Of a stretch of 64,000 nt of DNA, positions 16,402-25,152 are shown one piece after another. The stretch's first letter is position 1. Each line of letters begins with the position of its first letter. This stretch comes from CAWUIO01 sp963922455 (GTDB taxonomy: Bacteria; Bacteroidota; Bacteroidia; Cytophagales; Microscillaceae). Where the stretch lies: contig CAWUIO010000017.1 in the NCBI GenBank assembly GCA_963922455.1, forward strand, positions 7,761-71,760, read 5' to 3'. A model generated the notes under the pieces. It was not told the DNA's origin and did no database searches. It saw nothing but the letters and a program-made list of their open reading frames with translations. A program made the translations under genes and the position numbers.

Positions 16402-17634
16402 TTGAATATTCCCTTAAAAATTGCTCGGCGCTATTTCTTTTCGCGCCACAAAAAGCAATTTATTAACATCATTTCTATCATTTCCCTCTTGGTAGTGACC
16501 GTAGGCACTATGGCCTTGGTCATCGCCTTATCGGTATTTAATGGTCTGGAGGGAATCATTAGAGGCTTACACGAGACCTTTCACCCCGATTTGAAGGTAG
16601 AAGTGGTACGAGGGAAATCCTTTCCGGTAGACTCGGCCTTTTTGCAATCCATCCGGGATATATCGGGAGTAGAGACCCTCACTGAGGTGATAGAAGACAA
16701 TGCCTTACTTCGTTATAAAGATGGCCAAAAGATTGCCGTCCTCAAAGGCGTTAGTTCGGGCTATCCGGGTTTGTATGGTCTGGATTCTACGCTTATCCAC
16801 GGGGATTTCCTCTTGGAGGACCAAGATAAAAACTTTGCGGTTGTAGGACGGGGGGTTCATTATGACTTGCAAATCTCCATCTATAATCCCTTGGAGCCTT
16901 TGCAAGTCTGGTACCCTAAAAAGAATCAAAAAATCAACCTCAGCAAGCTCACTCCCGAAGCCAATTTCAAACGCCTTGCCATTCAGGTTCAAGGGGTATT
17001 TTCGCTTGAGCAAAGTTATGATGAGACCTATGTATTTGTGCCCTTGCGCTTTATGCAAGGCTTACTCGATTACGATACCAACCGCACTTCCCTTGAAATA
17101 AAGTTAAGCCAACCCGAAGACCTGAAATCTGTGCAGCGCCAATTAAAAAGCCTATTGGGGGATGCGTATCGGGTCTTAAACCGGGATGAGCAAGAAGCTA
17201 GTTTGTTGAGGGCTATCCAACTAGAAAAGCTCTTTGTATTTTTAACCCTGAGCTTTATCCTGGCAGTGGCTTCTTTTAATATTTTCTTTATGCTCATGAT
17301 GCTGGCTATCGATAAGCAGAAGGACCTGGCCATTTTACTCACTTTGGGAGCGGAGCAAAAAATTATTCGCCGTATTTTTATGTACGAAGGGGCCCTCGTA
17401 GCCTTGGGAGGAGCGGCTACCGGCTTGCTTTTGGGTACTGGACTGTGCCTGATTCAACAGTACGTCGGGATCGTCCCCTTGGGTACTACTACGAGTATAG
17501 TGCAATATTATCCGGTGGAGCTTCGCTTAGGCGACTTTCTCTACACAGGCCTTGCCCTTATTAGCATCACCTTTTTATCTTCCTTCTTTCCGGCCCACCA
17601 AGCCTCAAAAATTATTATAAAAGAACATATCTAG
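16402..17634 (+). CDS. FtsX-like ABC transporter permease (LolC/LolE type)
   Basis: A 410-residue inner-membrane permease with the MacB/LolC topology: N-terminal NIPLKIARRYFFSRHKKQFINIISIISLLVV, a first membrane helix, a large periplasmic domain (about 50-270), then three C-terminal helices (about 280-400). It includes VASFNIFFMLMMLAIDKQKDLAILLTLGA, typical of lipoprotein-releasing permeases. It probably works with a separate ATPase (LolD) absent from this window, extracting lipoproteins from the inner membrane. The only suitable start is TTG at 16402. Confidence 0.88.
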   Translation: MNIPLKIARRYFFSRHKKQFINIISIISLLVVTVGTMALVIALSVFNGLEGIIRGLHETFHPDLKVEVVRGKSFPVDSAFLQSIRDISGVETLTEVIEDNALLRYKDGQKIAVLKGVSSGYPGLYGLDSTLIHGDFLLEDQDKNFAVVGRGVHYDLQISIYNPLEPLQVWYPKKNQKINLSKLTPEANFKRLAIQVQGVFSLEQSYDETYVFVPLRFMQGLLDYDTNRTSLEIKLSQPEDLKSVQRQLKSLLGDAYRVLNRDEQEASLLRAIQLEKLFVFLTLSFILAVASFNIFFMLMMLAIDKQKDLAILLTLGAEQKIIRRIFMYEGALVALGGAATGLLLGTGLCLIQQYVGIVPLGTTTSIVQYYPVELRLGDFLYTGLALISITFLSSFFPAHQASKIIIKEHI

Positions 17635-17741
17635 TCTTAATTCCTTTTGCGAGCATTTTGTAGGCATTCGATTCTCGATTCCCTGGCAATTCCTACAGAA
17701 ATTCAAATAAATTTTATATTTTGCGATCTGTTTGCGAAAAA

Positions 17742-20681
17742 ATGAAAGTATCAACTACCCAACCTTTTCAGATAGTTTACTCCGTTTTTCAGCACGAATA
17801 CCTGGGGTATTTGTTCGAATCCTTCGTGGTTCAAATCAATTCCCGTAATGAACTTACCTTCCAACACCAAAATATCTCCTCCCAAAACGCCCCAGAATTT
17901 GCCAAAGGTTTGGATGAGCTTGACTACCAGTTGATCAAACTTATCGAGCAAATACAACAAGACTATATCGTTAAGAAATTTTACCATAAGAAGGTGTCTA
18001 TCAGCGACTTCTTCTTTAAAGTGTATAATAAACAAAAAGGAAATAAGGCTCTCCAAGAGTCTATAGACCGCTACTTGGAGGAGAAAAGACAGGCCATCAT
18101 TTCCAAGCTCCAAGAAGGCAAACAAGTCTTTGTGATGGGCCGGGATGGCCATCCGGCCTGGAAGCGCTTGCAATTTGCTTCCGAAGCCGCTACGGTCTTG
18201 TTTCATTTCCGGCGCAATGAAGAGGATACCCATTATTTTCCTACGATAAAATACAAAAACGAAAAACTGGAATTTTACGGCAAGGGGGGCTTCATTATTT
18301 GCAATGAACCGGCGTGGATGGTACTAGAAGATACCCTCTACTACTTTGCCGACAACGTTGACGGAAATAAGATTAAGCCTTTCTTACAGAAAAAATTCAT
18401 CAAAATCCCTCGTAAAATTGAGCACAAGTACTACCGCACCTTTGTGTCTCAATTGGTGGCTTACTATGATGTATTTGCCAAAGGCTTTGCCATCAAGACC
18501 CACCGCTTGAACCCAGACTCGCATTTACTATTTTCTGAGTACAAAGTTGTAGAGTCTGACCTTTTTGGCAAAAAGACCGAAGATACGGAAAACGGCACGA
18601 TCCGTTTTAACTTATATTTTCATTACGGCCAGTTTAAGCTGCTCTCTATTGATCTAAACGGTAAAAACCTGCTACAACAGGAGATCTATGTGCACTTAGA
18701 CCAACACGAAGACGATTACACCTTCCAAAAAATCTACAGAGACTCCCAATTGGAGCGGACAGTCTTACGCTCCTTAAAACAGCTCGGTCTTGAGATTAAA
18801 AATGGCACGGGTTTTCTTCCTAAAGGCAAGGCCTTTAAGTGGATTAGTCAACACCAAGCCACTTTAAAAGAAATTGGTATCCAAGTAGACCAAGAAACCA
18901 AGGAGAGCAAAAAATATTTTATTGGTAAAGCGGAAATCAATCTGGAAATCAAAGAAAACAAGGATTGGTTTGATATTTATGCTACCATTCGCTTTGGCGA
19001 GTTTGTGGTTCCCTTCATTGCTTTGCGCAAGTTGATCCTGCAACAAAAGACCGAGTTTACCTTGCCCAATGGGGAAACCGCCGTCATACCCGACGCCTGG
19101 ATTGAGCAATACTCCGAGTTGTTTGCTTTTTCGGAAGCCAAGGAACGAGGCCCCTCCAAACTCAAAAAGTTTCATTTGAGCTTAGTAGAAGAGCTCAAAC
19201 GGGGCAAAGCCGTACAGGTTACCATAGATCAAAAGCTTAAGAAATTTCACGATTTCGAGAAAATTGAAGACTACCCGCTCCCCGCCGGTTTTAAAGGAAA
19301 ACTCCGTTCCTACCAAAAAGCAGGATATAATTGGCTTCGCTTCTTAAATAATTACCACTTTGGCGGTTGCCTGGCCGACGATATGGGGCTTGGAAAGACG
19401 GTCCAGACCTTGGCCATGCTTCAACACGAAAAAGAGAACTCTGGCCAAATGCCTTCCTTGTTGATCATCCCGACATCCTTGATCTACAACTGGGAGCTGG
19501 AAGCTAAGCGATTTACTCCGAGCTTGAACGTATTTACCTATACCGGTACCAACCGGGACAAGAATGTGGAATACTTCCAAAACTATGACTTGATCATTAC
19601 TTCCTACGGGATCATCCGGATTGATATAGACATTGTCCGAAAATTCTTCTTCAACTATGTCATCCTAGATGAATCGCAAGCCATAAAAAATCCAAATTCT
19701 AATATTTCTCAGGCTGTCCGCAAGCTGCGTTGCCAAAACCGCCTAATTTTAACGGGTACCCCTCTGGAAAATACGACCCTGGATTTGTGGTCCCAGATGT
19801 CCTTTATCAATCCCGGCTTACTCGGTGGTCACGCTTTCTTCAAAAATGAGTACCTCAACCCCATTGAGAAAAAAAATAACCACGAAAAGCGAGAAAAGCT
19901 TTCAAGGATCATCAAGCCTTTCATTTTAAGGCGACTCAAATCTCAAGTTGCCCTCGACCTGCCGTCCAAGGTTGAGCACGTACAATTTTGCCTGATGACC
20001 GCTACCCAAGAAAAAGAGTACGAGCGCGTCAAATCCCAGTATCGCAACGAGATTATTAAGCAAATCGAGCAACAAGGGATGATCAAATCGCAGTTTTTAC
20101 TCCTTCAAGGACTTAACAAGCTGCGTCAGATTGCCAATCACCCCCAAATGATAGATCAAGGCTATACGGGTGACTCAGGCAAACAAGAAGATATCCAGTA
20201 TAAATTGGAAAGTATTATTAGTGAAGGACATAAGGTGCTTATATTCAGCCAGTTTGTCAAACATTTAGATATTTTACGCAAGCACCTCAACCATCGCAAG
20301 TGGAATTATGCCTACCTGGACGGATCGACCAAAGACCGCCAGCATCAGGTACAGCAATTCCAAAGTGATATCGATACCCGCATATTCCTCATTTCCCTCA
20401 AAGCGGGTGGGGTAGGCCTTAACTTGACCGCCGCCGAATATGTCTTCCTCATAGATCCCTGGTGGAATCCGGCCATAGAAGCGCAAGCCGTTGACCGGGC
20501 CCACCGGATAGGGCAAAAAAACAAGGTCTTTACGTACAAGTTTATTACTAAAAACAGTGTCGAAGAAAAAATCTTGGCCCTGCAAAAAGACAAAAAGAAA
20601 CTTGCCGAACAAATCATCACCACCGAAGAGGGCTTTGTAAAAAGTCTGAGCCGCGAAGATGTTTTGAACCTTCTGGATTGA
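17742..20681 (+). CDS. SNF2/Rad54-family DEAD/DEAH-box helicase-like ATPase
   Basis: A 979-residue SWI2/SNF2 ATPase. Residues 1-500 form a poorly conserved N-terminal region typical of bacterial SNF2 proteins. The ATPase core begins at LRSYQKAGYNWLRFL. Motif I is DDMGLGKTVQ (about residue 547), motif II DESQAIKN (about 643), motif III LTGTPLEN. The helicase-C half has FSQFVKHLDIL, LKAGGVGLNLTAA and RAHRIGQ. Bacterial homologues (RapA/HepA-like) translocate on duplex DNA; some remodel RNA polymerase. The ATG at 17742 is preferred to a TTG at 17721. No restriction or defence gene is adjacent. Confidence 0.93.
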   Translation: MKVSTTQPFQIVYSVFQHEYLGYLFESFVVQINSRNELTFQHQNISSQNAPEFAKGLDELDYQLIKLIEQIQQDYIVKKFYHKKVSISDFFFKVYNKQKGNKALQESIDRYLEEKRQAIISKLQEGKQVFVMGRDGHPAWKRLQFASEAATVLFHFRRNEEDTHYFPTIKYKNEKLEFYGKGGFIICNEPAWMVLEDTLYYFADNVDGNKIKPFLQKKFIKIPRKIEHKYYRTFVSQLVAYYDVFAKGFAIKTHRLNPDSHLLFSEYKVVESDLFGKKTEDTENGTIRFNLYFHYGQFKLLSIDLNGKNLLQQEIYVHLDQHEDDYTFQKIYRDSQLERTVLRSLKQLGLEIKNGTGFLPKGKAFKWISQHQATLKEIGIQVDQETKESKKYFIGKAEINLEIKENKDWFDIYATIRFGEFVVPFIALRKLILQQKTEFTLPNGETAVIPDAWIEQYSELFAFSEAKERGPSKLKKFHLSLVEELKRGKAVQVTIDQKLKKFHDFEKIEDYPLPAGFKGKLRSYQKAGYNWLRFLNNYHFGGCLADDMGLGKTVQTLAMLQHEKENSGQMPSLLIIPTSLIYNWELEAKRFTPSLNVFTYTGTNRDKNVEYFQNYDLIITSYGIIRIDIDIVRKFFFNYVILDESQAIKNPNSNISQAVRKLRCQNRLILTGTPLENTTLDLWSQMSFINPGLLGGHAFFKNEYLNPIEKKNNHEKREKLSRIIKPFILRRLKSQVALDLPSKVEHVQFCLMTATQEKEYERVKSQYRNEIIKQIEQQGMIKSQFLLLQGLNKLRQIANHPQMIDQGYTGDSGKQEDIQYKLESIISEGHKVLIFSQFVKHLDILRKHLNHRKWNYAYLDGSTKDRQHQVQQFQSDIDTRIFLISLKAGGVGLNLTAAEYVFLIDPWWNPAIEAQAVDRAHRIGQKNKVFTYKFITKNSVEEKILALQKDKKKLAEQIITTEEGFVKSLSREDVLNLLD

Positions 20682-20755
20682 TGCATTCATTCCTTCCCTT
20701 TTTTTCTTGTATACCTTTTGTGTACCCCTGCTTACTTAGGGCTTCATTTTCTTTT

Positions 20756-20884
20756 GGCTTAGGGATAGAGCGGCCTGTTTGAGCTCGCCGCTGGCTGCGC
20801 GTGAGCCAGCGAGTAGCGATAGCCCGGCCCGCGCCTCAACTCCATCCCAAGCGGGCACTCTTGCAAAAGGCGCGGGCAAGCCCC
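20756..20884 (-). repeat. dispersed two-hairpin intergenic element, copy 5
   Basis: Reverse orientation. Stem GCCCGCGC / GCGCGGGC around a 35-nt variable segment; the second hairpin is strong here (CGCTGGCT / AGCCAGCG with a 7-nt loop on the minus strand). It lies between the SNF2 stop and the TetR promoter. Confidence 0.92.
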
Positions 20885-20973
20885 TCATAATCAATCAATT
20901 CCTATTCATTTCTCATTTTTATTCAGAAAACTAGTCCCTATTCTTGGAAAAAAAGCGCCTATTGTATACTTTT

Positions 20974-20991
20974 ACCTAACGACCGGTAGGT
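20974..20991. promoter_or_regulatory. palindromic TetR-type operator
   Basis: ACCTAACGACCGGTAGGT is an 18-bp near-palindrome (ACCTA-n-CG-nn-CG-n-TAGGT). It resembles the ACCGACCGGTNGGT operators of many AcrR/TetR regulators. It lies 22 bp before the TetR ATG, so autorepression is likely. Confidence 0.65.
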
Positions 20992-21013
20992 AGATAAAAA
21001 ATACGTATAAATT

Positions 21014-21580
21014 ATGTCGCCAAAAACAGCCCTGGGCAAGTGGGAAATTCTATTAAAAGCGTATACGCTTTTTCGTAAACAAGGCTATCACGCGGCATCC
21101 TTGAGCGATCTAGCCGAGTGTTGTGGGATACGTAAGGCGAGCCTTTATCATTATTTTAAGCACGGAAAGCAACAAATCATGGAAGAGGTGCTTAAATACG
21201 TCATCAATTATACCCGTGAGCGCTTAATCAATTCTGCTTCAGATGAGTCTCGCAGTCCCCACCAACGCTTGCATCGGATCACGGAGAAGATGCAAAAGTT
21301 TTATCAATTTCAGACAGGGGGCTGTTTGATGGGAAATATTTTGCTCGAGACGGCTCAGAGTAATAAAGCCTTTCACCCCTACTTTGAAGAGTATTTTCAA
21401 GCCTGGGAGGATGCCTTCTTTCTCATTCTCCAACATCAATACGATGAGATAAAGGCCCGAAAAAAAGCCAGACGCTATGTACGCGAATTTCAAGGAGCTA
21501 TTATGATGATGCAAGTCACCAAAAATGCTAAGCCTCTCGAGGAGTTTAGCGAAAATATACTGGAAGAGTTGGACGAGTAG
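21014..21580 (+). CDS. TetR/AcrR-family transcriptional regulator
   Basis: A 188-residue one-component repressor. The N-terminal helix-turn-helix is clear: AYTLFRKQGYHAASLSDLAECCGIRKASLYHYF (about residues 15-48). The C-terminal ligand domain contains GGCLMGNILLETAQSNKAFHP, resembling regulators of the YcdC/LmrA-like groups. The palindromic operator immediately upstream argues for autorepression. The aspartyl protease gene starts 31 bp after the stop on the same strand and is likely in the same transcript. The inducing ligand is unknown. Confidence 0.9.
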   Translation: MSPKTALGKWEILLKAYTLFRKQGYHAASLSDLAECCGIRKASLYHYFKHGKQQIMEEVLKYVINYTRERLINSASDESRSPHQRLHRITEKMQKFYQFQTGGCLMGNILLETAQSNKAFHPYFEEYFQAWEDAFFLILQHQYDEIKARKKARRYVREFQGAIMMMQVTKNAKPLEEFSENILEELDE

Positions 21581-21610
21581 AGGCTTGAGCACACCTAAAC
21601 CACAGCAAGC

Positions 21611-22837
21611 ATGCCAAGACATTTTACATTCTATTTTTTCTTTGTACTAAGTATTTTCGGGTTCTTTCAGGAAGGTTTTAGCCAGGAGAATGGTTTTTTT
21701 TATTTTTCTGAGCAACTAGACCGGGTAGAAATTCCCATCCTTATCCGCCAAAACCAACTGATCCTGGAGCTACGGATTAACCAGAGTCCGCCCAAACGAT
21801 TTTTGCTGGATACTGGGGCCGAAGCAACCCTTATCCACGATGCCCAATTGCGGCCCTACCTGCAAAAAAAACATGCCCGCACCTGCCAAATTGGTGGCCA
21901 CGGCCCGGAGCTCGCTCAAACTGCCGAAGTTTTTCCCATGAATACCATTCATATCGGTCCGCTGCGGGGCCAACACCAAACCCTGGTTTATTTGGCAGGG
22001 CAAGACTACCTCTCGCCCCGGATTGGCATCCCGATCTCTGGGGTCATAGGGTTTCATATATTTCAATCTTTGGTGGCTGAACTAGATTACAAGCGATCTG
22101 TCTTAATCTTACACCAAAAAGACTCATACCAAGCCAGTCCAAACCAGGTGACCCTTCCCCTTCAAAGCAATCATAATCGCCCTTTTGTCCAGTTGGGCCT
22201 CCTCAATGCCCAAGGCCTACCTTCATCCAAGCGGTTCTTGGTAGATACCGGGGCCAGCCTTTCCTTATGGCTTCCCGCTGAGATGGAACGTTCTCTTGCC
22301 ACTAAAAAAAGAGGGCCTGCCTATATTGGTACCGGCATTTACGGCCCTATCAAGGGCCAGAAGGCTGAACTTCCTCTCGTACAGATTGGGCCATTGAAGA
22401 TGCATAATGTCCCCGTATTTTCAAGTCCCAGTCAAATAGTTAGCACCCAAACCCATCAAGATTATGGAATTTTAGGCAATGATTTTTTGAAAAACTTCCG
22501 GGTTATCATGAATTATCCCCAAAAACAAATAAGCCTATTACCCCTTCCCGAAAATCAAGCTAACTGGCATTTTTCTCATAATACCAGCGGTTTGGAGATT
22601 ATGGCGCCTCGCCCGGGAGTCCGAGAATATTTTGTGGATTTTGTCTTGCCCTTGTCTCCTAGTGAAAAGGCCGGTATTCAAGCTGGCGATCAATTGCTTG
22701 CCATAAACGGTATTCCTGTAAATCAGTACAGCCTGGACCGGGTGATCCGGCTCATCTTGGGAGATGGGGGCCATCTTCTCTATTTGACATTAAAAAAAGG
22801 CAGAAAAACCTATACCACTCAGCTCAGGATCCGATAA
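21611..22837 (+). CDS. exported retropepsin-like aspartyl protease with C-terminal PDZ domain
   Basis: 408 residues: signal peptide (about 1-25, ending QEGFSQ), two pepsin-like aspartyl protease lobes each with an active-site motif (FLLDTGAEATLI near residue 67 and FLVDTGASLSLW near 214), and a PDZ domain at the end (SPSEKAGIQAGDQLLAINGIPV, about 350-405). A protease with both catalytic Asp lobes in one chain plus PDZ is a known Bacteroidota arrangement, probably periplasmic; substrates are unknown. It sits behind the TetR gene. The dispersed element copy 6 starts 13 nt after its stop. Confidence 0.88.
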   Translation: MPRHFTFYFFFVLSIFGFFQEGFSQENGFFYFSEQLDRVEIPILIRQNQLILELRINQSPPKRFLLDTGAEATLIHDAQLRPYLQKKHARTCQIGGHGPELAQTAEVFPMNTIHIGPLRGQHQTLVYLAGQDYLSPRIGIPISGVIGFHIFQSLVAELDYKRSVLILHQKDSYQASPNQVTLPLQSNHNRPFVQLGLLNAQGLPSSKRFLVDTGASLSLWLPAEMERSLATKKRGPAYIGTGIYGPIKGQKAELPLVQIGPLKMHNVPVFSSPSQIVSTQTHQDYGILGNDFLKNFRVIMNYPQKQISLLPLPENQANWHFSHNTSGLEIMAPRPGVREYFVDFVLPLSPSEKAGIQAGDQLLAINGIPVNQYSLDRVIRLILGDGGHLLYLTLKKGRKTYTTQLRIR

Positions 22838-22850
22838 GTCCATGTAAATA

Positions 22851-22980
22851 GGGGCTGCCCCCGGCGATGAAGGGCCCAGCTTAATGAAAATCCCTAGCGC
22901 GCCGGGGTCGGGCTTTCGCTACTCGCTGGCCAGCCCGCAGACCAGCGACGAGCTCAAACAGGCCGCTCTATCCCTCAGCC
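22851..22980 (+). repeat. dispersed two-hairpin intergenic element, copy 6
   Basis: Alternative stem: CCCCCGGC / GCCGGGGT around a 35-nt variable segment. The second hairpin is CGCTGG / CCAGCG; ends TCTATCCCTCAGCC. It fills the gap between two convergent genes, 13 nt from one stop and 11 nt from the other. Confidence 0.92.
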
Positions 22981-22991
22981 ATCAAGAGGTT

Positions 22992-23837
22992 TTACAAAAG
23001 ATCTAATCTATCGGCTAGCTCAGGCTTACAAAGTAAAAAATTGTAATAATCGCTCCGTCCTAATTTGTCAACCTTCCGGACCCCTCCCCGCTCATCGATG
23101 TTGTAGAAATCGTAATTCATCCCCTCGATTAAATTTTGAACATTGGCGGCTACTTCTTCATTTAAAATTTCAACCAACATCGTGGGTGAAAATTTCTGCA
23201 AATATTCCCCCATGCCTTCCAGCACCTTGGCCTCATGCGTTTCCACATCTATCTTCATCAAATCTACTTGCTCAAGCTTTTGCCTCTCAATAAAGGAAGA
23301 TAAACTAAGCGTCTCGATGGTCGTGGGGACTACCGGTGTATCGGGAGAATTCAAATTCTGGTTGACAGTCACCGAATATATATGCTCAGTTGAGGTATCG
23401 TAAATAAGCGCATCTCCATCGGCATTAGAGACGGCCTGGGGAAAGGCCTGGATAGGAAATTGGTTAATTTGTATGTTATGGAGCAGTTTCTCATAGACCC
23501 GATGAACGGGCTCAAAAGCGTAGACATCAGAACTTGGGTTAAGCGATTGGGCTACCAAAGAGTATAAGCCCGTATTGGCCCCAACATCCAGAATAACTTG
23601 GGCCTGCCGGCAGAGCTTCATCCAGATTTTCATGGATACTGATTCCCAGCCCTCTTCCAAACCAGCCCAAAAAACCTCATTTTCAATCTCATACCCGTAG
23701 CTCCGCATCAAAAATGACCGCCCAGGGGCCACCGGGACCCGAAAATCTCCTTCAAAGTGCAAATGCTGGCACACCCGTTTGGGAGGGGTACCTATAGCCC
23801 GGACTACAGAATACACTTCCCTTTTGAAAGGAAGCAT
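22992..23837 (-). CDS. FkbM family methyltransferase
   Basis: A 281-residue SAM-dependent methyltransferase of the FkbM type. The SAM motif is VILDVGANTGLYSLVAQ (about residues 92-110), followed by VYAFEPVHRVYEKL. The family block VDLMKIDVETHEAKVLEGM is present near residue 195. Family members O-methylate sugars or small molecules; many lie in surface polysaccharide loci, but no such locus is adjacent here. It converges on the aspartyl protease gene, with element copy 6 between them. Confidence 0.9.
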   Translation of the reverse strand: MLPFKREVYSVVRAIGTPPKRVCQHLHFEGDFRVPVAPGRSFLMRSYGYEIENEVFWAGLEEGWESVSMKIWMKLCRQAQVILDVGANTGLYSLVAQSLNPSSDVYAFEPVHRVYEKLLHNIQINQFPIQAFPQAVSNADGDALIYDTSTEHIYSVTVNQNLNSPDTPVVPTTIETLSLSSFIERQKLEQVDLMKIDVETHEAKVLEGMGEYLQKFSPTMLVEILNEEVAANVQNLIEGMNYDFYNIDERGGVRKVDKLGRSDYYNFLLCKPELADRLDLL

Positions 23838-23977
23838 CTTATAAATTTGCTTTAAGTGTTTTTCATGTTAGCTGAGAAGAATGTCTGATCAAATTTACCT
23901 AATTCGCCCAAATTATGCGTCCTTTAAAAGATTATTTGGTCATTTAGGTAGATCAAAAAATGTAACCCTTTATAATC

Positions 23978-24409
23978 ATGAAAAAACTACTATTTCTCTT
24001 ATTGTTTTCTCCATTTTGCCTGCAAGCGCAACAGGTAAGTTCCATGCGTATTTTACAAAATGTAAAAGATCAATTTCCTCAGGCCGAGAATATTCAAATG
24101 AGCGGTATGAATTGCGGCTATTACGAAGCCACCTTTTTTGAGAAAAATGAAGCCCGAAGCGTTCGCTATGACCGCACGGGCGAGTGGATGGAAACGCGTA
24201 GTTTAATTGAGAAGTCAGATCTACCAGCTACTGCTCGTCAAGATTTTGAGGAGAATTTTGCCAGCCTGGAAATCCTCGAAATTATCCAAAAACAACGCCC
24301 TGAGGAGATTGTCTTGTATGAGATTCGTACCGAAGACGGTTCAAGATTGAATTATAGTGCCTCAGGAGACCGTATTTTCAAAAATTCCTGCCAGATGACG
24401 AAACAATAA
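23978..24409 (+). CDS. exported PepSY-like small protein
   Basis: 143 residues with a short signal peptide (MKKLLFLLLFSPFCLQAQ). The mature part has the pattern of the PepSY-like/beta-lactamase-inhibitor-like fold common in Bacteroidota periplasmic proteins: alternating helix (VKDQFPQAENI) and strands (YYEATFFEKNEARSVRYDRTGEWM, EEIVLYEIRTEDG). Two cysteines (residues 47 and 138) could form a disulphide. Function unknown. A strong terminator follows at 24433. Confidence 0.7.
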   Translation: MKKLLFLLLFSPFCLQAQQVSSMRILQNVKDQFPQAENIQMSGMNCGYYEATFFEKNEARSVRYDRTGEWMETRSLIEKSDLPATARQDFEENFASLEILEIIQKQRPEEIVLYEIRTEDGSRLNYSASGDRIFKNSCQMTKQ

Positions 24410-24432
24410 ATAGGCACCTTTGGCAATAGCCC

Positions 24433-24479
24433 ACCCTCGGAAAGAACAGGTGTGTCCATTTTCCGAGGGTATTTTTTAT
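24433..24479 (+). terminator. rho-independent terminator after the PepSY-like gene
   Basis: Perfect 11-bp stem ACCCTCGGAAA / TTTCCGAGGGT with a 16-nt loop, followed by ATTTTTTAT. The T run overlaps the last codon of the convergent TetR gene. Confidence 0.8.
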
Positions 24480-25087
24480 GCCTTCGCATCTTGCATCAGC
24501 CCTTCAAATTTCAAGCGTAGATAATCCTCGACGAGGGCATCTAAGTTGGTTTGAGTGTGCGATGTTAAACTCGGGTCATTGATAATTTGAAAAACAAACA
24601 AGCGGTCCAAACAGATCAACAATTCTACAGAAACTGGCTTGAATACTTCCAATCGAATCCCTTCCTCATAAAAATGTCTTATTTCTTCCAGTAAGGAGGT
24701 TAAAAAGGCCTCTAAACTTTTCCAAGCCTCAGGGTAATATAGAGGAAGTTCATACAAAAACCGCGGGCTTATCACCTGGGTGCCTCGCACCATAAGGGCC
24801 ATAAATTGCTCGTATTGTTTCCGAGGCTGAAAAGGGTGGGCCCTCAATATTTGAGGCACCTCTTTAAAAAGCTCCAAATGAACTTCTATTGCAAAGATTA
24901 TAATTTCTTCTTTGGAACTGAAATACTCATAAATCGTCGATTTACTCTTCTGCATCCAACGGGCCAATTGATCAATGCTTAGCTTTTCCAAGGAGTGCGC
25001 ATTCAATTCTGGTATTAGGCGATGCGCCCAATCCTTAATCTCCCTGTGGTCTTTTTTTCTGGGTCGGTCACTTGCTTTTCTTCCCAC
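24476..25087 (-). CDS. TetR/AcrR-family regulator divergent from alkB
   Basis: 203 residues. The N-terminal HTH reads LEKLSIDQLARWMQKSKSTIYEYFSSKEEII (about residues 34-65), canonical for TetR. The C-terminal ligand-binding domain has no recognised subfamily signature. It is transcribed away from the alkane monooxygenase gene, and the shared 65-bp gap holds two overlapping dyads. It therefore most likely represses itself and alkB and responds to an alkane-derived or fatty-acid ligand; that is inference from layout. Confidence 0.88.
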   Translation of the reverse strand: MGRKASDRPRKKDHREIKDWAHRLIPELNAHSLEKLSIDQLARWMQKSKSTIYEYFSSKEEIIIFAIEVHLELFKEVPQILRAHPFQPRKQYEQFMALMVRGTQVISPRFLYELPLYYPEAWKSLEAFLTSLLEEIRHFYEEGIRLEVFKPVSVELLICLDRLFVFQIINDPSLTSHTQTNLDALVEDYLRLKFEGLMQDAKA

Positions 25088-25136
25088 TTCGGTGTAAAAT
25101 TTGGAGTTACCGAACTATTTTCCTAATTTTAGTTCG
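25088..25136. promoter_or_regulatory. overlapping dyads in the tetR-alkB intergenic region
   Basis: TTCGGT (25088-25093) with ACCGAA (25109-25114), and CGAACTA (25111-25117) with TAGTTCG (25130-25136, perfect 7-bp arms, 12-bp spacer). They share CGAA. Likely operator for the divergent TetR. Confidence 0.5.
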
Positions 25137-25152
25137 CAAATATGACTTTATT

